Source: Psychrobacter immobilis (GTDB taxonomy: Bacteria; Pseudomonadota; Gammaproteobacteria; Pseudomonadales; Moraxellaceae). Taken from it: DNA of 64,000 nt. Position numbers and translations under genes: made by a program. The stretch covers positions 28,962 through 92,961 of the forward strand of contig CAJHAA010000012.1 of assembly GCA_904846265.1 (NCBI GenBank). The letters are read 5' to 3'. The notes under the pieces are model-generated. The model saw only the letters and a program-made list of their open reading frames with translations, was not told the DNA's origin and made no database searches. Of this stretch, positions 37,812 through 46,444 are shown piece after piece. Within the stretch, counting starts at the first letter, position 1. Every line of letters begins with the position of its first letter.

Positions 37812-38480
37812 ATGACTCAAATATCGACTGTTATATCAGCGCCAAAGCTATATTTACTGACCAATGACGATGAGTTTGCGCTGCTGTATCACAAATTAGA
37901 AGCAGCACTAGCAACAGGATTCATTGCGCTGTTACAAATTCGTCGCAAGCAGATATTGGCGCTACCTGATGGTGAGTCTCGTCTATACGAAGAGGCTAGA
38001 AAAATAGTTGAGTTGGCGAAAGCGTACAGCGTACCAGTCGTCATCAATGACAATATTAAACTGGCTGCCAAGCTCGGCGTTGGTGTGCATTTGGGTCAAC
38101 AAGATGGCGAAGTCACTGATGCTAAGGACGAACTCCAACCAAACCAAGTGATCGGACGCACTTGTCATGGCAAGATAGAACTGGTTGAAGCAGCAAAAAA
38201 TGAGGGCGTAAGCTATGCCGCTATGGGTGCGATTTTTACCTCAAATACAAAACCTAACGCCAATATTATCTCGCGCCAGCAGCTTATAGATGGCTGTCAG
38301 CAAAATATAGCGATATGTGTTATCGGTGGCTTGACGGCAGAAAATGTCACCGAACTGGCAGGTTTGCCCATTACTTACGTGGCGGTCGTTGGGGATATTA
38401 TGGATTTACCCGTGGATCAAATCGCTGTGCGCTGTCAACAGTGGCAGCAGGCATTCTCTCAATGGAAAATGCCTACTTGA
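37812..38480 (+). CDS. thiE: Thiamine phosphate synthase
   Basis: Joins hydroxymethylpyrimidine-PP and thiazole-P to thiamine monophosphate. From ATG 37812 the protein has 222 residues in the TIM-barrel ThiE fold: KLYLLTNDDE, LLQIRRKQI (the QLR-type Arg), VVINDNIKLAAKLGVGVHLGQQD, GRTCHGKIELVEAAKNEGVSYAAMGAIFTSNTKP and CVIGGLTAENV. GAIFTSNTKP diverges a little from the usual GPxxxTxTK. An open extension to 37698 would be read through the repeat element and is not used; AGGA at 37800-37803 with 8-nt spacing supports the chosen start. Confidence 0.88.
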   Translation: MTQISTVISAPKLYLLTNDDEFALLYHKLEAALATGFIALLQIRRKQILALPDGESRLYEEARKIVELAKAYSVPVVINDNIKLAAKLGVGVHLGQQDGEVTDAKDELQPNQVIGRTCHGKIELVEAAKNEGVSYAAMGAIFTSNTKPNANIISRQQLIDGCQQNIAICVIGGLTAENVTELAGLPITYVAVVGDIMDLPVDQIAVRCQQWQQAFSQWKMPT

Positions 38481-38528
38481 CCACTAGAACTTTAATTTAG
38501 AATGGCTGTCTTAGAGTAAAATGAGTCG

Positions 38529-38858
38529 TTATTCAGCGTGTTCCATGCATAGTGTAGCGTAAGGCAGTGCTTGTAAGCGTTGCTCTTCAATTTGCTCACC
38601 GCAGACTTCACATTTACCATAAGTCCCGTTCTCAATACGACTTAGCGCATTTTCGACATAGATCAAACTTTGACGGGCTTCAACCATCAAATTTGTACGC
38701 ATGTCGTTTTGACGATAAGAGATGGCTTGGTCTTCCCAATGCTCATTGAGGTCGTCCTGCGGGTTTTGGATATGATCTTCGATTTTATCGATACGAGTCT
38801 CATATTCTTCTTTAAGTGTTAGTAGGTTTTGTTTGGCAGCTTGGAGGTCGATACTCAT
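38529..38858 (-). CDS. DksA/TraR-family zinc-finger protein
   Basis: A 109-residue DksA-like protein: an N-terminal coiled-coil hairpin (LQAAKQNLLTLKEEYETRIDKIEDHIQNPQDDLNEHWEDQAI) with acidic residues at the presumed tip, and a zinc-finger module GKCEVCGEQIEEQRLQALPYATLCMEH. Three ligand Cys are present, but the fourth position is His (C-M-E-H) rather than Cys. It is shorter than DksA (151 residues in E. coli) and probably one of the DksA paralogues that bind the RNA polymerase secondary channel; the main DksA should lie elsewhere. Convergent with thiE. Confidence 0.85.
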   Translation of the reverse strand: MSIDLQAAKQNLLTLKEEYETRIDKIEDHIQNPQDDLNEHWEDQAISYRQNDMRTNLMVEARQSLIYVENALSRIENGTYGKCEVCGEQIEEQRLQALPYATLCMEHAE

Positions 38859-38970
38859 TGGGTTCTCCTAATGGGTTATTTTTATTGTAGGTATTATTTA
38901 TTATCAGTGCTAATAGTATCTTAAACAGCCTTATTACTAAGTGCCACCACGAAATGTTACTGATTTTTAT

Positions 38971-39028
38971 TAAAATTTAGCCATTTGTCTTATTTTTATC
39001 CCCATTTTCAAAATGAGGACACGCCCGA
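38971..39028 (+). repeat. MITE-like fragment, copy D (upstream of pgk)
   Basis: Only the right terminus TGAGGACACGCCCGA (39014-39028) and the adjacent ATTTTTATC...CCATTTTCAAAA segment are present. The AAAATTTAGCCATT stretch at its left is in the opposite orientation relative to copy A, so the fragment looks rearranged. Confidence 0.7.
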
Positions 39029-39213
39029 GTAAAATTTAATAGTGCGTTCTTTATGAGCACTTGCTAGAAAACTGCTAGAATACACCGCCTCAAATTCTTG
39101 CTTGGTTACTTTTATAAAGCCACAGACAAGAGCAGCCGATTTGATAAATATTTTCAGTAATGAGTAAAAAGCCAACCGATAGATTAACAAGAGATGATGC
39201 ATAGGAGCAGGTA

Positions 39214-40428
39214 ATGAATTTTTTGCGTATGAGTGAGCTGAGCTTAACGGATAAAGTGGTGTTGATTCGTGAAGATCTCAATGTGCCTATTAAAAACGGT
39301 AAAGTCGCCAGTGATGCACGCCTGCAAGCCAGTTTGCCTACGATTAAGATGGCGTTAGAAAAAGGCGCGGCCGTTATAGTTTGTTCACACTTAGGTCGTC
39401 CAACTGAAGGCAGTCCTGAGTCGATATATTCGCTAGCACCAGTTGCTGAGTATTTAAGTGATAAATTAGCCACAGAGTTATCAAAGCCCGTTAGCTTAAA
39501 CAATGACTACCTTACAGAGGGCGTGGCAATTAAAGCAGGCGAGGTCGTGCTATTAGAAAACGTACGCTTTAATCAGGGCGAAAAGAAAAACGATGCGAAT
39601 TTAGCACAGAAATACGCTGATTTATGCGATGTATTCGTGATGGATGCATTTGGCACCGCACATCGCGCACAGGCCTCAACAGAAGGCGTTACCCAAGCTA
39701 TGCATCGAGCAGGAAAAACAGCTTGTGCAGGACCTTTATTGGCGGCTGAGCTTGATGCGTTAAGCTTGGCACTTGAGACCCCAGCACAGCCAATGTTGGC
39801 AATCGTTGGTGGTTCCAAAGTATCGACAAAGCTAGAAGTGCTGCACAGTTTGTCTGAATTATGCTCGCAGATTATCGTTGGTGGCGGTATTGCAAACACC
39901 TTCCTAGCGGCGCAAGGTCATAGCGTTGGTGCGTCACTGTATGAAGCGGACTTGGTTGAGACAGCTCGTGACATTATGACTAAGACTGAGATTTTATTAC
40001 CTGAATATGTTGTCGTTGCTGATAAAAATGAGATTGATTTTGCTGATTTCACGGGCTCATTACAACAAGCCACTGCGACCATCAAATCTGTCGATGCGAT
40101 AGGCGAAAATGACATGATATTGGATATCGCTCCAGAAAGTGCTAAGCAATTAGCGGATGCTATTATCAACGCAAAAACCATTTTATGGAATGGTCCGGTC
40201 GGTGTTTTTGAAGTCGATGCTTTTGGTCAGGGCACAAAAATCATAGCAAATGCCGTTAAAAACAGCGAAGGATTTTCGATTGCTGGTGGTGGTGATACGC
40301 TTGCTGCAATTGATAAATATCAAGTGGCAGATGGCGTTAGCTACATGTCAACAGGTGGTGGCGCATTTTTAGAGTTTGTAGAAGGCAAAGTATTGCCTGC
40401 GGTTGCTGCTCTACAGATTGATGCGTAA
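39214..40428 (+). CDS. pgk: Phosphoglycerate kinase
   Basis: Glycolytic kinase forming ATP from 1,3-bisphosphoglycerate. The 404-residue protein shows [31 protein letters not shown] (substrate basic patch), [40 protein letters not shown] and the nucleotide-binding C-domain [17 protein letters not shown]...GGGDTLAAI...[19 protein letters not shown] lies 8 bp before the start. Followed on the same strand by an Ala-rich lipoprotein and fba, so glycolytic genes are clustered but separated by long spacers. Confidence 0.97.
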   Translation: MNFLRMSELSLTDKVVLIREDLNVPIKNGKVASDARLQASLPTIKMALEKGAAVIVCSHLGRPTEGSPESIYSLAPVAEYLSDKLATELSKPVSLNNDYLTEGVAIKAGEVVLLENVRFNQGEKKNDANLAQKYADLCDVFVMDAFGTAHRAQASTEGVTQAMHRAGKTACAGPLLAAELDALSLALETPAQPMLAIVGGSKVSTKLEVLHSLSELCSQIIVGGGIANTFLAAQGHSVGASLYEADLVETARDIMTKTEILLPEYVVVADKNEIDFADFTGSLQQATATIKSVDAIGENDMILDIAPESAKQLADAIINAKTILWNGPVGVFEVDAFGQGTKIIANAVKNSEGFSIAGGGDTLAAIDKYQVADGVSYMSTGGGAFLEFVEGKVLPAVAALQIDA

Positions 40429-40687
40429 TGCTTTAACGATATTTAGCAGATGAGTAACATTAGCCGTACAATTTAGCCTCACCATCTCATGTACGCTGTA
40501 TCAATAATATTTTGGCTACTATTCTTATCTTATTGTTTTAAGAGAAATAAGAGTCAGTGGCCACTCATTATTATTAAGTAGTAATTATTTGTTTCTATAC
40601 TGAAAATTATGATTGCATGTCTAATTTGCACTCTATAAAATAGCGCAAATCATGTATTTGACATGCTTTATTTATGAGGGATTTATT

Positions 40688-41074
40688 ATGTTAAAACGCC
40701 ATTTATTACTTGCTAGCGTACTTGCTGGTACTTTTGCAATCACTGCATGTAGCCAACAAACAGAAGAGAACGCCGAAGCTGCTGTTGAGTCTGCTGGTGA
40801 TGATGTTGCTGCTAACGCTGATACTGCCGCTGCTGAAACAGAAGCCGCCGCTGCTGAAGCTGAAGTTGCTGCACAAAATGCTGGTACTGAAGTTGCCGAA
40901 GGCGCTGAAACTGCCGGTGTTGCTGCTACAGATGCACTAAAAAACACTGGTGAAGCAGTTGTGGTAGGCGCAAATGAAGCCGTTGCCAAAACTGCTGAAG
41001 TGGTTGCCGATGGCGCATCTGCTGTTGAGAATAAAGCCAGTGAAAACGCAGTAGAAGCAGAACAACAGTACTAA
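40688..41074 (+). CDS. Alanine-rich lipoprotein of unknown function
   Basis: A 128-residue secreted lipoprotein. Signal peptide MLKRHLLLASVLAGTFAITAC with Cys21 as lipid attachment site; the mature part is almost entirely Ala/Glu/Val/Thr/Asp with a periodic pattern (AAAETEAAAAEAEVAAQNAG, EVAEGAETAG, EAVAKTAEVVADGASAVENKA), predicted as one long amphipathic helix or coiled coil, somewhat like Lpp or late-embryogenesis-type repeats. The ATG at 40688 follows GAGGG; an upstream in-frame Met at 40652 lacks one. It lies between pgk and fba. Function cannot be assigned. Confidence 0.8.
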   Translation: MLKRHLLLASVLAGTFAITACSQQTEENAEAAVESAGDDVAANADTAAAETEAAAAEAEVAAQNAGTEVAEGAETAGVAATDALKNTGEAVVVGANEAVAKTAEVVADGASAVENKASENAVEAEQQY

Positions 41075-41195
41075 TCATCAATACATAAGCAACTGAACCT
41101 AAGCCATTGATCTACTAATTTATCGATTAATAAATAGCTTATTAAGCTGTTGGTTGCAGATATTGATTGCTGTATAAGCCCTCAAAATATTTAAA

Positions 41196-41224
41196 AAGCT
41201 TTGGTGATAGCCAAGGCTTTTTTG
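41196..41224 (+). terminator. Terminator after the Ala-rich lipoprotein gene
   Basis: AGCTTTGGT pairs with GCCAAGGCT (two G-U pairs) around GATA, followed by T6. Confidence 0.7.
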
Positions 41225-41247
41225 TATTTAAAATCACAATCTAGCGG

Positions 41248-41312
41248 TTAGGGTGTGTCCTCATTTTTAGCCCATTTAAATATCCATTGATTGAATTGAG
41301 GGCAGGACTTAG
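41248..41312 (+). repeat. MITE-like element, copy E (upstream of fba)
   Basis: A 65-bp short copy: left terminus TTAGGGTGTGTCCTCA (41248-41263), inner TTAGCCCATTTAAATATCC, right terminus degenerate (TGAGGGCAGGACTTAG, 41297-41312). Confidence 0.75.
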
Positions 41313-41629
41313 TCAGTCAAAAATATGGTGCACAAGGTTTATCCGTTTTTTCAATTAGCTGTGTATCATATGGAACTTATCAAATTGTTTTATGAAACTC
41401 GCTATCATTCTGTTTTATGAATCAAGCAAAGAAAGAAATAGTCGGTTAACCGCTACGAAGCGCTGGCAATGTTTGCTATAATCACGGCGTAATAATTACG
41501 ATCAAAAAACACTGGTTTTTTGCTGGTCTGACTATTATCAGGCTAGGGTTTTAGGGCAATTGTTGCAACATCGTATTTTTAAGAATGATTTCTTAATATC
41601 ATATTCAAAAATTAATCAGAGAGCGTCTT

Positions 41630-42667
41630 ATGGCTTTAATATCGTTACGTCAACTTCTAGATCATGCCGCCGAAAATAACTACGGTGTCCCTGCTTACAA
41701 TGTCAATAATTTAGAGCAGATGCGTGCAATCATGATGGCAGCCGACGCCTGTGATTCTCCTGTTATCGTACAGGCTAGTGCTGGTGCACGCAGTTATGCA
41801 GGCTCTGCATTTTTGCGTCATCTGATTATTGCTGCTATCGAAGAGTGGCCACATATTCCAGTCGTTATGCATCAAGATCACGGTATGTCACCAGCAATTT
41901 GCCAACGCTCAATTCAGCTTGGCTTCTCATCAGTGATGATGGACGGCTCGCTCGGTGAAGACGGTAAAACGCCAATGGATTATGATTACAATGCCAGCGT
42001 GACTCGTGAAGTTGTCAAGATGGCACACGCGTGCGGTGTTTCGGTAGAAGGTGAAATTGGTTGCTTAGGTAGTCTTGAGACTGGTATGGCCGGTGAAGAA
42101 GACGGCTCTGGCGCAGAAGGCGTATTGGATCACGAGCAGCTATTGACCAGTGCTGATGAAGCAGAGCAGTTCGTTAAAGACACCAATGTGGATGCGTTAG
42201 CCATTGCTATCGGTACCAGTCATGGTGCGTATAAATTCACCCGTCCACCGACAGGCGATATCTTATCCATTGAGCGCGTCAAAGAGATTCATGCCCGTAT
42301 TCCTAACACGCATTTGGTCATGCATGGCTCGTCATCAGTGCCGCAAGAGTGGCTAAAAGTCATCAATGAAAATGGTGGTAACATCGGTGAGACTTATGGT
42401 GTACCGGTTGAGCAAATCGTTGAAGCGATTAAGCATGGTGTGCGTAAAGTAAATATCGATACCGATTTACGTTTGGCATCAACGGGCGCTATTCGTAAAT
42501 TCCTTGCAGAAAACCCTAGCGAATTTGATCCGCGTAAATACTTCAAAGCCTCTATGGTTGCAATGTCAGATATCTGTACCAATCGTTTTGAAGCCTTTGG
42601 CTCAGCTGGTCAAGCACATAAAATTCGCCCAATTAGCCTTGAAGGTATGGTCGATTTTTATAAATAA
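41630..42667 (+). CDS. fba: Class II fructose-bisphosphate aldolase
   Basis: Zn-dependent aldolase cleaving fructose-1,6-bisphosphate. The 345-residue protein shows [27 protein letters not shown], the first Zn His in [42 protein letters not shown] (second Zn His), [10 protein letters not shown] (third), and [12 protein letters not shown] (phosphate binding). The length and motifs fit the class IIB form found in Pseudomonas and Moraxellaceae. Downstream is ruvA, same strand, at 94 bp. Confidence 0.95.
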   Translation: MALISLRQLLDHAAENNYGVPAYNVNNLEQMRAIMMAADACDSPVIVQASAGARSYAGSAFLRHLIIAAIEEWPHIPVVMHQDHGMSPAICQRSIQLGFSSVMMDGSLGEDGKTPMDYDYNASVTREVVKMAHACGVSVEGEIGCLGSLETGMAGEEDGSGAEGVLDHEQLLTSADEAEQFVKDTNVDALAIAIGTSHGAYKFTRPPTGDILSIERVKEIHARIPNTHLVMHGSSSVPQEWLKVINENGGNIGETYGVPVEQIVEAIKHGVRKVNIDTDLRLASTGAIRKFLAENPSEFDPRKYFKASMVAMSDICTNRFEAFGSAGQAHKIRPISLEGMVDFYK

Positions 42668-42761
42668 GCGTTGCCAACAAGATATGCTTATTTAATAGCA
42701 TTTATCATTAAATAGCAGCTCAGTTCATTTTTTATATCAGCTCTAATAGAGGTAGTGGATT

Positions 42762-43382
42762 ATGATTGGATTGATTAGTGGTCAAGTGCAGTATTTGATG
42801 GCACCGACTGCCTGTGTCATGACTACCTCTGGTGTCGGCTACGATATAGAGCTGCCGCTACCGTCATTTTGCCAGTTGCGTCTCAATGAGCAGGCGAGCA
42901 TTTGGACGCACTTTCATGTGCGCGAAGATGCGCAGCTGCTTTATGGCTTTATCGATCGCAAAGAGCGTGATGTCTTTCGGCAATTGATTAAAATCAATGG
43001 TGTTGGCGCAAAAATGGCATTAGCAATGCTATCTGCGATGTCAGCTGCTGAGCTAAAGATGCATGTCGAGCAAGAGTCAGAGACGGCATTAACCCGTATT
43101 CCCGGTATCGGTAAAAAAACAGCGCAGCGCTTATTGATTGAGCTAAAAGATAAGCTGAAAAATATCGAAGTCGATAGCAGTCATTTAGAGTTTGCCATGC
43201 AACCTGCTGAGGTGTCTCACGAGGGCAGCATCATCGCTGAGGTAGAAGGCGCGTTGATTAGTTTGGGCTATAAAGAAAGAGAGGCACAGCAGGCGATTAA
43301 AGCCGCTAAGAGTAATGGTAATACCTTTGCCGATACGCAAGGTTTACTAAAAGCCACATTGCAACAGTTGTCAGGATTTTGA
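42762..43382 (+). CDS. ruvA: Holliday junction branch migration protein RuvA
   Basis: Junction-recognition subunit of RuvAB. The 206-residue protein begins MIGLISGQVQYLMAPTACVMTTSGVGYDIELPL (OB fold), has two helix-hairpin-helix motifs (INGVGAKMALAMLSAM, IPGIGKKTAQRLLIELKDKL) and the C-terminal RuvB-binding domain (EVEGALISLGYKEREAQQAIKA). ruvB follows on the same strand but 359 bp away, separated by a repeat element and a hairpin rather than directly adjacent. Confidence 0.96.
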   Translation: MIGLISGQVQYLMAPTACVMTTSGVGYDIELPLPSFCQLRLNEQASIWTHFHVREDAQLLYGFIDRKERDVFRQLIKINGVGAKMALAMLSAMSAAELKMHVEQESETALTRIPGIGKKTAQRLLIELKDKLKNIEVDSSHLEFAMQPAEVSHEGSIIAEVEGALISLGYKEREAQQAIKAAKSNGNTFADTQGLLKATLQQLSGF

Positions 43383-43400
43383 TTCATTCAGCTCACTACT

Positions 43401-43578
43401 ATTAGGGCGTGTCCTCAATTCAATCGATTATCCTCTAAATGGGCTAACAATGGCTAAATTTTGCCAAACATCGTCAAATAGCTTATCAATATCTCGATAT
43501 TATTTGCGCTACTTTCCTTGTTTGACGGCAATTTATCTCATTTTTATCTCCATTTTTAAAATGAGGACACGCCCTAAT
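43401..43578 (+). repeat. MITE-like element, copy A (between ruvA and ruvB), reference copy
   Basis: The best-preserved copy, 178 bp with perfect 17-bp terminal inverted repeats ATTAGGGCGTGTCCTCA (43401-43417) and TGAGGACACGCCCTAAT (43562-43578). It has no coding capacity. The internal sequence is shared with copy B (35323-35484) in inverse orientation and partly with copies C, D and E. Confidence 0.9.
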
Positions 43579-43600
43579 AAGTATCAATAATTCTTGAACA

Positions 43601-43630
43601 GATAAGCGACATTCATTGTCGCTTATTTTC
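43601..43630 (+). terminator. Hairpin between ruvA and ruvB
   Basis: Stem ATAAGCGACA (43602-43611) / TGTCGCTTAT (43617-43626) with a 5-nt loop and a short T-run. It may end transcription of ruvA before ruvB. Confidence 0.65.
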
Positions 43631-43741
43631 GTTTTAGGCTGTGCTTTATTTAGTAGCTGCTTTATGATGTTTTGCATGACTTATACGTAGCGTTTGGTTA
43701 TGCTATTTATACCTATTCTTTAAAAATAATGATTTAATATA

Positions 43742-44737
43742 ATGATAAAACCTATGATGCAAGATCGTTTGATTAATCCATTCGAAGGGGCAGGCGATGC
43801 ACCTGATTCTAATATTCGACCGGCATTATTGGCTGAATATATTGGTCAGCCAGTGGTACGTGAGCAGATGGAGGTATTTATTGGCGCAGCGCGTGGTCGG
43901 GGCGAGGCGTTAGATCATACTTTGATTTTTGGTCCGCCTGGTCTTGGAAAAACAACGCTTGCCAATATTATTGCTCGTGAAATGGGTGGTAACTTGCGTT
44001 CTACCTCAGGACCTGTGCTTGAGCGCCCCGGTGACTTGGCAGCGATGTTAACCAATTTGGAAGAAGGTGACGTGCTCTTTATCGATGAGATCCATCGATT
44101 GAGTTCCGTTATTGAAGAGATACTGTATCCCGCCATGGAAGACTTTCAGCTAGATATTATGATTGGTGAAGGGCCTGCGGCACGCTCTATCAAGCTGGAT
44201 TTACCGCCGTTTACCTTAGTCGCGGCAACCACGCGAGCAGGATTATTGACCTCACCACTGCGTGATCGTTTCGGCATTGTGCAGCGGCTCGAATTTTATA
44301 ATATTGCTGATTTGACCACGATTGTGAGTCGTGCCGCCCGTTTGATGCGTGTACCGATGAGTGAAGATGGCGCGGTGGAGATTGCTCGTCGCGCGCGTGG
44401 TACGCCAAGGATTGCCAATCGTTTATTACGCCGTGTACGTGATTATGCTGAAGTGAGAGGCGATGGTAGCATCAATGGCGCGATTGCGGGCAGTGCGCTC
44501 GATATGCTGGCAGTTGATAGACGTGGTCTTGATCATTTGGACAGACGTTATATTGAGATATTGCACGAACGTTTTGATGGTGGTCCAGCTGGCGTTGAAG
44601 CGGTAGCAGCAGCAATGGCTGAAGATCGCGGTACGCTTGAGGATGTGATTGAGCCATATCTTATTCAGCAAGGCTATGTATTACGCACCGCTCGTGGACG
44701 CGTACTGACCCAGATGGCGATTGACCAGATGTTATGA
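43742..44737 (+). CDS. ruvB: Holliday junction branch migration DNA helicase RuvB
   Basis: AAA+ motor of branch migration. The 331-residue protein has [23 protein letters not shown], Walker [14 protein letters not shown], Walker [10 protein letters not shown], sensor 1 [20 protein letters not shown] with the Arg finger region, and the C-terminal winged helix ([15 protein letters not shown]). Length and motifs are standard. A possible own promoter must lie in the 359-bp spacer after ruvA. Followed by a long perfect terminator. Confidence 0.97.
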   Translation: MIKPMMQDRLINPFEGAGDAPDSNIRPALLAEYIGQPVVREQMEVFIGAARGRGEALDHTLIFGPPGLGKTTLANIIAREMGGNLRSTSGPVLERPGDLAAMLTNLEEGDVLFIDEIHRLSSVIEEILYPAMEDFQLDIMIGEGPAARSIKLDLPPFTLVAATTRAGLLTSPLRDRFGIVQRLEFYNIADLTTIVSRAARLMRVPMSEDGAVEIARRARGTPRIANRLLRRVRDYAEVRGDGSINGAIAGSALDMLAVDRRGLDHLDRRYIEILHERFDGGPAGVEAVAAAMAEDRGTLEDVIEPYLIQQGYVLRTARGRVLTQMAIDQML

Positions 44738-44746
44738 AATTAGTCT

Positions 44747-44796
44747 AAAAAATACCCCTACGTTTAATACTCTAGTTAAACGTAGGGGTATTTTTT
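44747..44796. terminator. Bidirectional terminator between ruvB and the FAD dehydrogenase gene
   Basis: A 21-bp perfect stem (44747-44767 / 44776-44796; core TACCCCTACGTTTAA) with an 8-nt loop, A-run on one side and T-run on the other, between convergent genes. Confidence 0.9.
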
Positions 44797-44829
44797 AGGC
44801 TTTGATCTCTTATAAGCACCATTCGACAG

Positions 44830-46245
44830 TTAAACAGTGAGTAAAGGCTCAGGCCATATTTTACCCGGATTTAAGATATTGTTAGGGTCAAGAGCTGATT
44901 TAATTGCTTGCATCAGCACTAAGGCGTTACCGTGCTCTTGCTGCATATATTTTTGTTTGCCTTGCCCGATGCCATGCTCACCTGTACAAGTGCCATCCAT
45001 CTCAATTGCGCGGGTAGCTAAGCGGCTGATAATGCCGTCAGCGGTAGCAACTTCTTCAGGGTTATCGGTATCGACCAATAACAAAACATGAAAATTACCA
45101 TCGCCGACGTGACCGACGATAGGCCCAATCATACCTGACGCTTCGATGTCTTTTGCTGTTTCACTGACACATTCTGCTAAGCGTGAAATAGGCACACAAG
45201 CATCGGTTGATAAGGCACTGGCTTCAGGACGTAGAGCAGAGCTGGCATGATAAGCGTTATGCCGTGCTTGCCACAGACGTTTGCGCTCGGCTTCATTGGT
45301 ATCCCAAGCAAAGTCACGACCGCCGAATTCTTCAATAATATCAGTAAAGATTTGTGCCTGCTCAGCGACGCTGGCATCTGTGCCATGAAACTCTACAAAT
45401 AGGGTAGGCGTCTCATCCAGATCAAGATTGGCATATTGATTACAGGCTTTAATTTGCATGGCATCAAGTAGCTCAATGCGCGCAATCGGCAAGCACATTT
45501 GAATGGTCAGCATCACTGCCTGACAGGCATCCTCAATCGTTGTGAAATGGCAAATACCGCTACCAATACACTCGCTGATGCCGAATAGTTTAAGCGTCAC
45601 CTCAGTAACAATACCAAGTGTCCCTTCTGAGCCGATCATTAATCTCGTCAAGTCATAACCCGCCGCAGATTTTTTGGCACGGGTACCAGTGCGGACAATC
45701 TCTCCACTAGCGGTGACTATCTCAAGCGCGAGTACCACATCTTTCATCGTGCCATAACGTACCGCATTGGTGCCTGAAGCGCGAGTGGCGACCATACCGC
45801 CGATACTGGCATTGGCACCCGGATCTATTGGAAAAAACAGTCCAGTATCACGTAAGTAGTGATTGAGCTGCTCACGTGTGACGCCTGGTTGTACGGTCAC
45901 CGTCAGATCTTCATTATGTACCTGCAATATTGCATCCATCGCATGCATATCGATGCATAATCCACCATATGGGGCATTTAATTGACCTTCTAAGGATGAG
46001 CCAATACCAAATGCAATCACTGGCATTTGATACTGATTGCAAATCTCCATCGCAGCTGCTACCTCGTGCTTATCTTGTACTGTCAAGACGGCATCGGGTG
46101 GCTGATTGGCAAGCCACGTCATCGTATGTCCATGCTGCTCACGTACCGTTATATTGGTAGTAAGTTGTTTACCGAAACGGGTTTGTAAGGCAGTAATAGC
46201 CTCGCTGTGGTCTTTTTTAGCAATTGATATTTTAGCGGTAGACAT
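44830..46245 (-). CDS. FAD-binding oxidoreductase, D-lactate dehydrogenase / GlcD-like
   Basis: Flavoprotein of the PCMH/FAD-oxidase C family that oxidises a D-2-hydroxy acid such as D-lactate or glycolate. The 471-residue protein has the FAD-binding PCMH domain (FGIGSSLEGQLNAPYGGLCIDMHAM, FFPIDPGANASIGGMVATRASGTNAVRYGTM, LMIGSEGTLGIVTEVTLKL) and a C-terminal domain with VGHVGDGNFHVLLLVD (metal/substrate His) and CTGEHGIGQGKQKYM. It is closest in layout to single-subunit D-lactate dehydrogenases (LDHD type); the exact substrate is not fixed by sequence. No glcE/glcF neighbours. A 15-bp direct repeat lies just upstream. Confidence 0.87.
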   Translation of the reverse strand: MSTAKISIAKKDHSEAITALQTRFGKQLTTNITVREQHGHTMTWLANQPPDAVLTVQDKHEVAAAMEICNQYQMPVIAFGIGSSLEGQLNAPYGGLCIDMHAMDAILQVHNEDLTVTVQPGVTREQLNHYLRDTGLFFPIDPGANASIGGMVATRASGTNAVRYGTMKDVVLALEIVTASGEIVRTGTRAKKSAAGYDLTRLMIGSEGTLGIVTEVTLKLFGISECIGSGICHFTTIEDACQAVMLTIQMCLPIARIELLDAMQIKACNQYANLDLDETPTLFVEFHGTDASVAEQAQIFTDIIEEFGGRDFAWDTNEAERKRLWQARHNAYHASSALRPEASALSTDACVPISRLAECVSETAKDIEASGMIGPIVGHVGDGNFHVLLLVDTDNPEEVATADGIISRLATRAIEMDGTCTGEHGIGQGKQKYMQQEHGNALVLMQAIKSALDPNNILNPGKIWPEPLLTV

Positions 46246-46275
46246 GGGTGACTCCTATACAGGGTGTCTTTTTAC

Positions 46276-46315
46276 TGAGCCAATGAGAAATGAGCCAATG
46301 AGAAATGAGGCAATG
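46276..46315. repeat. 15-bp tandem direct repeat upstream of the FAD dehydrogenase gene
   Basis: TGAGCCAATGAGAAA occurs twice in tandem (46276-46290, 46291-46305), followed by a partial third unit TGAGGCAATG. Confidence 0.85.
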
Positions 46316-46444
46316 TAAAAACTAAGCTCTCACTCACTTTAAATGTCACTAAAAAGCAATAAAAGTGAGTGGAGGTATATTGAATAAAAATTAGATAGTA
46401 ATGGCTATTAACCAATACTTATTTTTATTAAAAATAACAGAGCG

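Larger units (their letters stand above)
41075..41629. other. Intergenic region upstream of fba
   Basis: 555 bp without a gene. In order it holds a terminator hairpin (41196-41224), the MITE-like copy E (41248-41312), and a probable fba promoter with -10 TATAAT at 41477-41482 (preceded by TTTGC, no clear -35), giving a ~145-nt leader. Confidence 0.6.
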
